NCBI GenBank assembly: GCA_021397835.1
Contig: JAJFZO010000407.1
Span: 3,348,001-3,412,000 of the forward strand
DNA length: 64,000 nucleotides
DNA from: Moringa oleifera
Taxonomy: Eukaryota; Streptophyta; Magnoliopsida; Brassicales; Moringaceae
Direction of reading: 5' to 3'
Shown here: positions 13,057 through 24,425 of the stretch, piece by piece
Position numbering within the stretch: position 1 is the first letter of the stretch
How the letters are laid out: each line of letters starts with the position of its first letter
Position numbers and translations under genes: made by a program
Notes under the pieces: model-generated
What the model was told of the DNA's origin: nothing
Seen by the model: the letters and a program-made list of their open reading frames with translations, nothing else
The model's database searches: none

Positions 13057-15493
13057 GTACCTTACCTTCACTGGTACAAAAGGATCTATTGCCCTAAAGA
13101 AAAGAACCTTTTAAGGGTACCCATAGATCCTTGCGTCCACTTGGAAAGGCAGCTTTCAAAAGTGATACCCATCAGGCTGTTGGACATTTATCTTTACAGT
13201 GGCATTCCCAGCTTTAGCAGGGTAGTACCCAGTGATCAAGCACACATTACCACGCCTAGGACCAACCCACACCAGAAGGAATTATTATTAGTCATCTGAG
13301 TACTACTAGTTAAAGCCAGATCAGGATCACGTGACTAGCCTGCCGAAACTTCTTGTGGCATAACAGAGCCTCACGTAGTTTTCATGCTAACAATGGAACC
13401 TTGACTTCTTAAACAGAGGACCATGCATTGTGGCTTTGTCTACCCTAATGATTCATTTCATTTTTCCCTTTGCTTGTGCTGCCTCTGGAGCCTACTTTCC
13501 TAGTTTGGTGAAATAGACAAGTTCTCAACATCCACATTCATAGAAATCTTCTTTTTTTTTTTTTTTTTCAAATGGCATCACCAACCTCACTTGCCCCTGA
13601 GAATTGCTGAGAGCAGATTATTCAGGCTCTTTTCTGGGTCTCTTGGATCTGGTCTTTCATTCCCAGATTCTGAAACTTCCTCTTAATTTTCTTCTAGGTT
13701 TCCTACTTGGGTTTAGACTTTCGGGTTCAGTCCATGAACCTATAATTTGCAAAGAGATCATTGAAGCAACAGCACTCCATTAGACTCCGAGGCCTTATAT
13801 TTCCCAAGCAATGATTGTCACTGAGTGAAGGCAAATAGGTATCTGTGCCCTGCAATGCTGCTTTTAAACCCAGAATTCTTCTTGTTGCCATTCATGAAAA
13901 CTCACACATAGATCTAAAGACTTGACCCATCTTTCCTTGTATTACAATTACTTCTACCAAAGAACAAATGGAGCTATTTCTCCCGCTTCTTTGGCCCAGA
14001 AAAGCATCTCAGTTAGTCAGGCCTGGCTTCCATGTCCTAGACGTCGTTTTCACTGCCCCTGGACATACAGGTTCTCTTCCCCTGTCTTTTATTATTATCT
14101 TCGTCTACCTCTTCTTGTTCGTCTTCTTCTTCACATCTCTTTTGTGAGACAGTCTGTGGGTATTGTCTGGTAGATGTCAACTGTTCGGGTTTAGGGTTTA
14201 AAAAAGCGGAGGAGAAAACCCAACTGAGAGACAACCATTCGACAGTGAAGAACTGAGCACTTTCATGAACCTTGATCCAAGTTGGAGGAGGATGAGAAGG
14301 TTGGAGAGGAAGACAAGCAACCCTCCACAGAATTGGACAAATCACTTTACACTCTTCATGTTCAGTCGCCATCAAGCTCTGGGTTTGGACCTTATGATTG
14401 TTCTTGGTGAGGTTCAAGCTGTGGCACTGTGAGATTGTTTTTGGATAAAATGAAACTGAATACACTGTGGTGGTGGAACCTCCCTCTCCATTATTGAATT
14501 GCAATTGTTAACTTTTTGTTGCAGAAAAACTGTGAGTTTCGTAGGAAACAAAGCTCTTCCATATTGGGTGAGCCAAAAATGACACTGAACATTACTACAA
14601 TCTCTGAACCCAGAAAAAAAATTTATTTCTGTAATCTCATAATACCCAGAAAAGGGGGAAAAAAAAATTCGAAGTCCATTGTGGACTCCCAAGTAGATAT
14701 AGAATCATGCATGGCATGGTTCCCTGTAAAATTCCATATGAGTCTTGATTCATCCAGCTTGATCTTTCATTTTCTTTACCTCTGTTTAAGATGACTGTGT
14801 ACTTTGCTTACGTTGAAACTCTCAACCAAAAAATAAAAAATAAAAAAGACAGAAAGAGAGCTGTCGCAATCCTTCATGTTGGTATTACATTGAAGACTAA
14901 AAGAAGAACAATGGGTTCCTAAGGTAATGTCATTTTCTTATCTACGATGTAAGGTCAGTCAAATATTCATCGCATCAAAATCATAACAAAGTCAGTAATA
15001 AAACATTTAGGACATAACTGGAAGTGGTTTGAGAAAACATTGTTACTGTTTGTAGAAAAACCAGATCTCATCTCCTGTTAGACCAGAAAGAGAAAGAAAA
15101 CTGTTGTGCTGCTAAAAGGATAACACCGAAACAAAGAAACAGTAATTGGGTATTGAAGGAATGATAAAGAAGGATCAAATCAAATATTAAATGATAATAT
15201 ACTGCATAACTTGGGGCCACATAGGGTTTTATGCAGAAAAAGCAAGCCAAATGGAAATGTGGGTCAGTGAGTGGATTGTCAGCATGGGACAGGTTCCACA
15301 GTGTTTTATGAATTTTATTACTTGAACCATCCCAGATATTTCAGAATCAGAGAAAAAAAATCTGACGATTCCTTGTAGTAAATTTTATTTACTATCTTAA
15401 CAGAGGCTTTCACTTTAAAGGATCCTCTGACCCTCTTTTTCCGTCACCAAGCTCATCTCAGATGAGCATCTAGCCAGACAGAAACACACACAC

Positions 15494-15498
<5 letters not shown>

Positions 15499-15535
<37 letters not shown>
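15499..15535. repeat. (GA)n microsatellite in the leader of the MAKR gene
   Basis: About 18 GA units end seven bases before the chosen ATG at 15542. A short CA run precedes them. Confidence 0.95.
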
Positions 15536-15537
<2 letters not shown>

Positions 15538-15541
15538 GGTG

Positions 15542-16669
15542 ATGCATGAGATGGAAACAGGGCAAGCTCCATGTGAGAATGGAGAGGAGGACTACATTGA
15601 TATGGAAGTGAGTTCTTCCTCCAATTTCTTCTGTTACTCCATAAGCTCTCCTCCACAAAGCAGAGAGTTTGAGTTCCAAATGTGTTCACTTTCACGTGAT
15701 GGAGAGCCGACGACATCCCCAGCTGATGAGCTTTTCTACAAGGGAAAACTCCTCCCTCTGCATCTCCCACCTCGGTTGCAAATGGTTCAACAGCTCCTCC
15801 AAAAATCAAGCACTGCCTTTGATGACAAAGCAGGGGAAAGTGAAACCTTTGAAGGAAACTTCCAGATTCCCTTCATTACAGTCTCTACTAGTACTACTAC
15901 GTCTACAAATATCAGTACACCATTGGTTTCCTGCACCATCTCTCCATCAGAATCCTGCAGAGTAAGCAGTGAACTAAACCCAGACGAGTATTTCTTTGAA
16001 TGGTCAACTGAAATGAGTAGTTTCACTGGGGATCATTTGAAGAAATCCTGGACCAGAAAGCTCAAGCAGATAAAGCAATCCTCACTTTGTCACAAGTTTA
16101 AGGCTTCTCGGGCTTATCTCAAGTCTTTGTTTAGTAGGTCTGGTTGTTTAGACGAGTCCTCTACCAAGGCCACATGCAATTTGGAACCACAGAATGTTTC
16201 AAAAGGCAAGGTTTGCTTGAGCAAGTACATGAAAGTGCCCAAGAAGAACCCATTTGGATATATTGATAATAGCAATTACAAGATATCAGTTACTGCCTTG
16301 AAGGGCTTTGACAGGGAGATGGTTGAAGATGGTAGTGCCAAAAGTTATAGAAGATCTTTCTCAGGGGCGATTCCAGCATCGAAGTCTTCATCTTCATCTA
16401 CATCCACTTCTTCATCTGGCTCTTCTTCTTTATCTTCCTCTTTCTCGTTTAGTTTAAACGGGCTCTATGACTTGCCATTGCTTAAGAGAAGCAGCAGTGC
16501 TAATTCTGAGATCGAAAGTCCCATTGAAGGAGCAATTGCTCACTGTAAACAGTCTCATCAGATGTTTAGCTCAAGAAAAGCTCTAACTGAAGTTGGAGAC
16601 TTTTCACTTTCTGCTTCAACGATTGCAGCTTTTGGAAACAAAGAAAGACCTGGAACCAGCAGGATTTGA
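15542..16669 (+). CDS. Probable membrane-associated kinase regulator (MAKR family)
   Basis: This single-exon gene encodes 375 residues. The MAKR/BKI1 family consists of plasma-membrane-bound, largely disordered proteins that bind and inhibit or tune receptor-like kinases, as BKI1 does for BRI1. The N-terminus has the family block EEDYIDMEVSSS followed by FEFQM. A basic segment HLKKSWTRKLKQIKQSS at about residue 164 matches the KxRK-type membrane-targeting region, followed by FKASRAYLKSLFSRSGC. A long serine run covers about residues 280-305. The C-terminal GAIAHCKQSHQMF and KALTEVGDFSLS match the family's kinase-interacting tail. Two in-frame codons before the ATG are GTG, so ATG at 15542 is preferred; another ATG lies at 15551. 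It is closest in my view to the MAKR3/MAKR4 type, but the paralogue is not settled. Confidence 0.85.
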   Translation: MHEMETGQAPCENGEEDYIDMEVSSSSNFFCYSISSPPQSREFEFQMCSLSRDGEPTTSPADELFYKGKLLPLHLPPRLQMVQQLLQKSSTAFDDKAGESETFEGNFQIPFITVSTSTTTSTNISTPLVSCTISPSESCRVSSELNPDEYFFEWSTEMSSFTGDHLKKSWTRKLKQIKQSSLCHKFKASRAYLKSLFSRSGCLDESSTKATCNLEPQNVSKGKVCLSKYMKVPKKNPFGYIDNSNYKISVTALKGFDREMVEDGSAKSYRRSFSGAIPASKSSSSSTSTSSSGSSSLSSSFSFSLNGLYDLPLLKRSSSANSEIESPIEGAIAHCKQSHQMFSSRKALTEVGDFSLSASTIAAFGNKERPGTSRI

Positions 16670-19136
16670 ATATCACAGTAAGAGAAACGGAAAGGCCACC
16701 AGGAGAAACAGAGGGACAGATTGCTATGTGGGCATCATAATTTAATGCTATCATTTGCATGGTTTTCCAATAAACCAGCTTGTGGGTGTTACCGTAATAC
16801 TGCCGGGAAGATCTACAAAATCCCTAATCTGTTCATATTATGTATTATTAATCAACAGTTCTTCATTAATGTATGATTTGTTACCCAAATAAATCTTTTT
16901 TTGTTTTTTTGAGCTTGCAGAAGCTTCAACTCCCGCATCCTGCATTGAATTTCTTCCCTTTTCTCTTTTGCTCTTGGGTCATCGAAGTCAATTACTAGTT
17001 CATCTTCTCTTTATGACAATGGAACAGAAGGATAAGAGGCACAACTCAAAGTCCTCTCTTTAAGTGAAGGCAACTTTTCAGAGAAGCCTTTTTCTTTTCT
17101 GGGTGAAAAAAGCTTGTATTAAAGTCACGAGAACTTTTCTATTTCTGTGCGTTCTGTACAACCAAGTCAGTTTGTCAATGCCAGTTCTTATATGATGCTT
17201 TTCCCACTGACCCAGATTCTCCTACACTGTTCCAGGCTATCTCCACTACCTCTCATCCTCAGCAGAGAAACTGTAAGAGATACTGTAAAAAGGAGGAATA
17301 TCATCTTTTTCTCTGTAGTAAAGAAAAGTATAAAGTCATCCAAACAAACTGAATCAAGCATCGTCCAATTTGCTTTATCTTAATAAATTTGATTTTATGA
17401 GTTCTGTTCAACTGAGGAGACTAGCATGCTTCTTTTGGGGGAAAGCATGATCAACTCTGATTGCTGCAGTTTCTGTAGTTATCAACTCTGATTGCTGCAG
17501 AACTTTCTGTAGTTATATATTGCATTGAGCAGATATTCAAGAACTTGAAATGATGATGATCACAAGACTTTCCTGTCTGAATCTTTGGAGTGTAGAGTAT
17601 CCACCCACAAGCAAACATAGACAATGAATCAATAAAAATGGGTTAGCTGAAGCTAGCTGTTGAGAAGGATGAGGGAGCTTCCAAAATTGTTCTATCTGAT
17701 AATTTAGGAAAAACAGCTAACTAAGCAGACATATCAAGTAGATTGTTGAAAAGACTACAGGGAAAGCAAGTGAAGCAGCAAGGCAACTAATTGAATCCTG
17801 CTGTGTACGGAGAGTACAGAAAAGCATGTTACAAGCAACTCTCCCCCCCACCACTAGATTTAGTTGTCCACTAGACAGGAGAATGAAAGAACAGGTTCTG
17901 CTTGTCCTTACTGTAATGCTGGTGCTTATCTGTTATTTGAAGTTTCAGATGACTCAAAAATTTGCTAAAATGATGTATGAGAAGATATTTGATTAATGAC
18001 CATTAGGTCTAAATGCTTGAATGGTCGGTCAAAACTCTGCATATCAACATAAAATAAAAAGAGCAAAGAGAGTACGGTATCAGTTGGTCTAAAGTTAAAA
18101 TGGTAGAGGGGCTGCATAAATGGATTCAAAGTTAACCATAGACTGTACTTACAGAGAATCTTATCTCCACTGCATCAAAGTAGAAAGAAGGTATCTGATA
18201 TGTTCAAACAGTTCAAGAACAAGGGAAGCTATCAAACATAAGCCATCCAAAAGTGGCTGCGGTAAATGGAGCAGTCCAGTTACTCAGATTCACTATTTAA
18301 GTATTCAAGAAGTTAGTGTTTCATATCTTACAAGCTATAAGGTTCCATATATGGCAGTGCTATGACTGGTCAAGCTACTGGAGCATGTGAAATATGTCCG
18401 GGTATATTCAAGGCGTCAACATTATTTTCTCAAAGATATTTTTCCGGATAACAAAAAGTTTTGCTGTAAGTAACTCAGACATCTTCTTACAACATCTCTT
18501 GCATGCATGTTCTGAGTATTGCATCCAGTATACATCGAGCAAAAATATAGTGAAAGAAGAAATCTCTTTCATGTTGATTCACTCTCTCATGTTAGCTTAG
18601 AGTAATAGAAGGTTAGATCTGCCAGAAATCTCAAATGCTGCTAGGTTTGAGAAAACAGTTGGGAAAAAAGAATAAAACTTGACAGAGATCTACTAATCTG
18701 AAATGGACCAGCCAGTCTTGAACTATTTTCTAACCTGGGTCAGGATTATTTCAATAACAAACATAATCTGTTCTGACTGTTCATCCCTTAGGCAATAGGT
18801 ACCAATGCAACATATGCAACTGTAACATGCATAAGATTGTTTAGAATACAATACAACAATCAAAATAAAGACAATGACACTAATATTTGATAAACAATGA
18901 TTTTCTGGATCATATTTACAGGCAGAAGGTCCAGAACTAAATCATTAGCTTCAAAATGAAAAGATGACTGTTCTCTGGTTCTTTCACATTTTGTATAAGC
19001 TCCTCCCAAGAAAAAAAAACGTATGATACTACAGTGAGAAGCAATGGACTAAAATTATGTTATGCAAATATATACAATAGTCACAAACTTCATGAATCTA
19101 GAAGCCAAGGGGGCAAAAATATGCAGCATATCAAAA
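16670..19136. other. Spacer between MAKR and the first ankyrin gene (convergent)
   Basis: The two flanking genes converge, so this region should hold both 3' ends. There is no convincing gene. A 31-base direct duplication lies at 17450-17514. The small open frames at 17147, 18120 and 18394 have no recognisable motifs. Confidence 0.5.
17450..17514. repeat. 31-bp tandem duplication
   Basis: The unit beginning ATCAACTCTGATTGCTGCAG and ending TTCTGTAGTT occurs at 17450-17480 and again at 17481-17514, where the second copy has a short insertion. Confidence 0.9.
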
Positions 19137-21354
19137 TCAAACTGCATAGAGTTTAAAATCATTCTCCAAGGTCTCAGTATCTGAGAGTACTAAGATTGAT
19201 GATGAACGGGACCTGCTAACTGATGACCTCCTTATGCTCCGCAATTTGGAAGCTGCAACGCGATTCACAACCACCCAATAACACATGGTACCCAGCGTTG
19301 ATACCATGATCACAGTCCCTATGCCTGTGATACCAATGGCCAACCACCTCTCTTTATTTCCAACAACAATATATGACAGTGCAAGGAATGCAACTGAAAT
19401 GAGCGTGCAAGCTAACCACATCAGCTTGTTAATAATTGCCATCATCTGCTTTTTAGCTTTTCTCTCTATAACTACAACTGAAGTTTGCACAACTACAACA
19501 GCCAGTGATATAAAGAGGGCAATGGAGTCAAATATGAAGAAAACCATGAACTCGTGTCTTGGAGCAATATGTGCTTCTCCAGGGGAGACTCCAGGAGAAA
19601 GATCTTGTGGATTATCGGCGTATTGGCCAGGGACACTAAAGATGGCAGCGAATGCTACAGTAGCAATCAGGATAGCAACAACTGTCGTGGAGTTGATTGC
19701 ATTGTTGAGCCCTTCTGAATGCATTTTGTTGAGCCGCTTTGCCATACCTTGCACGTGTTTTCTTGTTTGACGTGTGTGCTCAAGCTGGTCATGAACTTCA
19801 TGCTTTATATCACTTACAGTTTGTTTTAGAACTTGAGCTGTATCTGTTGTTGATGGCTTGATGAATTTGGCACACTGGACTCCATGCTCTTGTAAGATAG
19901 CTGCAATCTGGGAGTGCCCAGTTTTCTGAGCAGTGTCAAAAGCAGTTTCTCCAGATTTGTTAATGGTTACTTTGTTGACACCATCATGCTCTAGCAGCTT
20001 CTGAACAATCTGGAAGAGACACCTAACTATTAATATCAGAAAATTACTCCAAGATCAACAAGCATGATGCAGTTCTATATATTGCTTCAATTAAACCAAG
20101 GGATATAACAAACTGAACCATTAACTATTTTCAATTTCGTCATGAGAAGACATGAAACAAGCACAAGCTCATCAACTCAAAATGAAATGGTGATAGTATG
20201 TTTCTGAAGCACAAAAGAATCAGAAATTGACTTCAATCACCTGAGCTCGACCCTTACGGGTTGCTATATGCAATGCAGTATTGCCCTTAGTATCAACCAT
20301 GTTTATTAATGAAGGGTCTAACTTCATCAGTTCATCCACCAGCTCAGTACTCTGTCCTTTAACTGCCATATGGAGTGCTGTCTGGCCCTTCTTGTCAACC
20401 CTTGTTGCAATTCCAAGATCTTTACTCAAAAGGGCTTTGACAATCTCCAAATGCCCATTTCTAGCTGCAGAATGCAAGGCAGTTTTCCCGTTGCTTCTCA
20501 CTATGGTGGCCAAGCTGCCAACTTTCTCCAGGAGGAAATGCACTACCTCTACATGACCCTGGTTGGCAGCAGTATGCAGTGCTGTGGTGTTTGAAGAATC
20601 AGAAGTCATGGAAAGTTCAAGATTGCCCTCAATGAGAATCTTCAATATCTCTGTGATACAAATTTAGCAAAAAGAAAATCAGCAAATAGACTGGAAGGAT
20701 GATAGACTTAAAAATAACACATTAGAAAAACTTAAAAGCTAGCATTCTTGACAAAATTTGCTTTGATAAGTCAACAATGAAGTAAAAAACTCACGAACTT
20801 AAAGTCTCTGGGTTGCAATTCAACCATCTTAAAGGAAGTACACTAAGTCTCTAAACTCCAACAAAAGTTTGCAAATGTTTGAATTATACGTGACAAGTTC
20901 AATCTTGCTTGGCAAAATACAGCTTTCTATTATGGAAATTCACTCAGATCAAGAAACTTTACCAAAATAGATTAATTGAGAACAAGTTGAAATGAGAATT
21001 TTAACTTTCTTGAAACTTACTTAGGTCTCCTTGCTTGGCAGCAATATGAAAAGCATCATAGCTATTCCTTGCTTTAATACCAGCCAAGCTAACATCATAA
21101 TACTTCATCATTTCCTTCACCAAATCATCATAGCCACACTCAGCAGCAACATACAGAGCAGTCTCGCCCGATATATTCTGGTTAGCCAACAAATCTCTCA
21201 ACTTCACTTCCTCACTGCCACCAATGATCTCCAAAACCATCTCTAAATTTCCTGCTCTCGCAGCTAAATGCAGCGGCGAGTCATCCCGTCTTGCTGTAAG
21301 CTGTTTTGTCATCCTTTTCTGGCGAAAGCTTTGTTGCCTTGCTGGAGCCTCCAT
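19137..21354 (-). CDS. Ankyrin-repeat protein with PGG domain, At5g02620 (ANK1) type
   Basis: Minus-strand exons are 21354-21021, 20650-20241 and 20009-19137, joining in phase to 538 residues. The start is ATG at 21354 (MEAPARQQSFRQKR); the frame stays open upstream but has no ATG. The N-terminal half carries a series of ankyrin repeats, for example DDSPLHLAARAGNLEMV, GETALYVAAECGYDDLV, KTALHSAARNGHLEIVK and GQTALHMAVKGQ. The C-terminal half is a PGG domain with about four membrane segments, including AINSTTVVAILIATVAFAAI and the block FDSIALFISLAVVVVQTSVV. It ends NDFKLYAV. Such proteins sit in the plasma membrane; the relative ITN1 takes part in salt and ABA responses. It is a paralogue of the neighbour at 24426-27071 and shares its 410-base middle exon. 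The molecular activity of this member is not known to me. Confidence 0.9.
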
Positions 21355-22070
21355 TGATGCAGATTCCCGATTTGAAAGAGGGAAAAACAAAACAGAAGAA
21401 ATTCTCTTCTTTTGGTAGTTTTGATACTTTCAAGGCAAGATTTCAAGTATTGATGATAGACCCAGATCAAAGAATATCCATGGCAACCACAAAATCAATT
21501 TAAGAAATTGATATAAGATAGCATAACTCAGATGATCGCAGGGACTGCACGTGGGAAACCTGAGAGGTTGATCCAGTGATACCCATCTCACCCTCCCGAG
21601 ATACCCTGCAAGCCAATTTTAACATTAAATTAAAAACCACTTGTCTCCATGTCAATCATTATTATATGCAGAGTCCCTTCCCCAATTATTATAAATTATC
21701 AGCATTCATCGTGAGGAAAAAGAAAAAGACATGAACAAGAGATAAGGACTGTGGGTTTTGATATTTGCCTCTGAAAGTTGAAATATACGTGTAGTTCCAA
21801 ATCTAGGCAAGCAACAAGACTAACTGGGTGTATGAGATATACCCAAAAGGTCAAAAATTAACATGAAAAATCAAGTCTTTTCCCCTACAAAGAAAAAAGG
21901 AAAGACAACCTAGCACATATAATATATAGCAATTTTTACCAACCTGGGCTGCGAAAAACAGGATATACATTAGAAACCCAAAAGAACAACCTCAGTTTGA
22001 TTCAGAAGAGGGCCTCCAGACGACCAATGGACGTCTAATCACATGGGCAGTACTCACTCCCAGTGAAAAG

Positions 22071-22088
22071 AGAGAGAGAGAGAGAGAG
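22071..22088. repeat. (AG)9 microsatellite upstream of the ankyrin gene
   Basis: Nine AG units lie about 720 bases upstream of the ATG at 21354, probably in its 5' untranslated region or near the transcription start. Confidence 0.9.
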
Positions 22089-23071
22089 TAAACTTCGTCT
22101 CTTACTAACACACCAGGAGAGGTCAGTGGAGCTCAAATGAGAAAATCAATTCGTAACCGAGAGAAATTCAGCTAAAGAAGAAGAGAAGGAGAAGTAAAGC
22201 GGTTAAGAGGCACCAACGCTGACGGCAACTAAGTGACAAAACTATAGGGTGGATGTCCTGTTGGTGCAAGCTTGCGAGAAACACTGAAGCCATGTCCTTT
22301 CTGGTTGTATTATATTCTCTCCGGTTCAGTAGTTACGAATTGTTGGCCACTGCCCACTTGTGCTTCTCCACGTCAGCAAGTCCTCAACGGCTCAAGCTGT
22401 TCACACGTGACTGCCGAGTGACTCTGCACATGGATCATAGTGGGGCCCAGATCACCCTCTTTGATTAGATTAACGATGTGTCCACATCAGCAAATTAACG
22501 CGAGTTATCTTTTGCAGTCTCTGTGTAACGCAAGCGAAACCTAATCCACTGGCCGGATCATCCCATTTTGTCGTTTTCTTAAATTTATAAAATAATAATA
22601 ATAAACCTTAAAAATAACAATTTTTTATAGATAAATATTAAAAATTTTAAGAACTTTATGAGTATTTCAATTTAAAATTTGTTATTTTGATTTTTAATTG
22701 TAAATTCATATTTCCAATTTCAATTAATTTAATCAAAAAATTTTAAAAATTAAAAATTTAATGACATCAGAATAAATTCAAAATTTTTATATACTAAAAA
22801 TTTATTTGTAAAATTTTTATAAAAATAATTTATATATTAAAAATTGTTAAATTTTATTTGAATTTAAATATTTAATAAAAATATTACAGATTTTATATAA
22901 ATATTAAAATTAAATTAAAATATATAACTAAAATTAAAACAGTAAAATTAAAATTAAAATATAAGTAAAAGTTCAGAACTATTTTATATTAATTTAATTA
23001 TTCATATATAGTAAGATTAGTTTTTTCTTTAAAGCAAAGAAAAAGTGGAGTACAGGACAGGAGAGGGGCCG

Positions 23072-23208
23072 TTGACTTGAAAAGGGTGACACTCGGTCAA
23101 CCCCGCCACCAAAACGGAGGCCGACGAAAGTCGTTTTGGCAGTTTTGAGAACAAGTTGACACGCGGTTGTGCTGTTGGGATTTAGAGCACTCGGGGACAC
23201 GAAGTCAA
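23072..23208. promoter_or_regulatory. W-box cluster upstream of the first ankyrin gene
   Basis: Three full W-boxes (TTGAC followed by C or T) and one core occur within 140 bases: TTGACT at 23072, GGTCAA at 23095-23100, core TTGAC at 23156-23160 and AGTCAA at 23203-23208. W-boxes bind WRKY factors. The surrounding 180 bases are balanced in composition inside an otherwise very AT-rich spacer, which suggests a conserved regulatory island. Confidence 0.45.
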
Positions 23209-23260
23209 CACGGTAGCACCCATTTTTCCGTTCACATTTGGCTTTCTAAAAGCAGAAAGT

Positions 23261-23277
23261 CACGTGGTACCCACGTG
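23261..23277. promoter_or_regulatory. Paired G-boxes (CACGTG x2), ABRE-like
   Basis: Two perfect CACGTG hexamers lie at 23261-23266 and 23272-23277, separated by GTACC, making a near-palindrome. Coupled G-box/ABRE elements bind bZIP and bHLH factors and are typical of ABA-responsive promoters. The site is about 1.9 kb upstream of the ankyrin gene at 21354. Confidence 0.45.
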
Positions 23278-24425
23278 CTTTACTTTACTTCAGTTTTTTG
23301 AAAAATTTATTAATGACGTCATATCTACATCATTTGATCAATGTAAAACGACGTCCGACCAGAAAAATGCATTGCAACTTAGGAAGTCCGAAAATTGCAC
23401 AACATCTGGTACATATATTGTACTGTCAGTTAGTTTTTCTAATTTAATTTATGAGTTAAATTAATAAAAATTATTTTTAAGTGTAATATTCTGTACAATA
23501 TCCTTAAATTCTGTAAATATTTATTGTAAAAAATTTATGTAACTTTTTATTAATAGAATAATAATAATAATAATATGTGAAATTTTTTAAAAAAGTTTTA
23601 TTGTTTTAAGTTAAAATATTTTAAAAAAATATTACACAATTTTTAATATTTACTCAATGTTATTAAACAAAATTTCATATTTAAATTGTAATAAAATAAA
23701 TCTTAATTTATCAATTACATCTAAATTTTGATTTGTATAAAATTAAAGATATCTTTATAAAAACAACTTAATTTAACTTTTTTTAATTTATTAATTATAT
23801 TTCATAAATTTTTAAAATTTTGATAATATATTTTTAAAAACATATTTTAAAAATTAAATTTTTAAATTTTTTATAATAATAATTTAAACATTTATTGACA
23901 TACATAAAAAAATTAAATCAAAATTTATTGTATAAAATTTAAATTTAAATTTAAATTTAAATTTTTAAATAGAATTTTATTAAGATTTGATTAGTAACTT
24001 TTTTTGAAAGTCAAAATTTATGTAAACCGCAGATAAACAACATATCATATTTTAAAACAAACTTATCTATTTTCAAGTTTTGGTAATAATAACAATTGTA
24101 TGAAACCTAAGTAAATCAAAAAGTCTAAATAAATATAAACTTGAAGGAATAAATGGTAATTTCATATCAGTATGCATGTAAACATACAATCATTTAGGAA
24201 ATATCCATTCTCGCCGGCCAAAACACAGAGTTTTCAGCTGGCTTACTCAGATGATTCATTCTCTTCCCCAGAATGTCAGAAACTTCATATGTTCCCAGAG
24301 GAAGCAGATGAATCTACCTTGTTGCCTATCCAGAGATCTTGAATTCACAGAATGAGACATTTTACAACATGAACCAGAGTCTCTTTCTTTTCGTGATTTG
24401 ATCTCATCAGAAGTCAGAACCAAGA

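Larger units (their letters stand above)
12637..15541. other. Gene-free stretch with an orphan exon-like segment
   Basis: This 2.9-kb stretch separates the coiled-coil gene from the MAKR-type gene. Bases 12637 to about 12960 look like a 3' untranslated region. A small exon-like segment at 12985-13056 is listed separately. From 13300 to 15400 the composition is not AT-extreme and contains T-runs (around 13552-13569) and several chance open frames, the longest on the minus strand at 14037-14504, none with a recognisable domain. The last 150 bases are the leader of the MAKR gene. Confidence 0.5.
21355..24425. other. Spacer between the two ankyrin genes
   Basis: Bases 21355 to about 22250 probably hold the 5' leader of the first ankyrin gene. 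The sequence CCTGCAAGCC at about 21605, read on the minus strand, is a possible leader splice site. From 22560 to 23010 and 23450 to 24170 the sequence is extremely AT-rich and includes one copy of a dispersed repeat (about 23766-23940) and a (TTTAAA)n-like run around 23938-23967. The balanced block 23030-23400 holds the W-boxes and G-boxes. Bases 24180-24425 are the 3' region of the ITN1-like gene. Confidence 0.5.

Noticed and set aside
13045..13299. Open frame of 84 residues continuing from the orphan exon
   Set aside because: After the GTACCT donor the peptide loses its heptad character and resembles no family I know; treated as intronic or spacer read-through.
14037..14504. 155-residue minus-strand open frame
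   Set aside because: No domain, no family resemblance, no codon pattern like the real genes, and it overlaps other chance frames. It is probably not coding.
15536..15541. Upstream start for the MAKR gene
   Set aside because: The two codons before 15542 are GTG, not ATG, so the plant start is placed at ATG 15542. The same logic moves the coiled-coil gene start to 4295 and the ANK1-type start to 21354.
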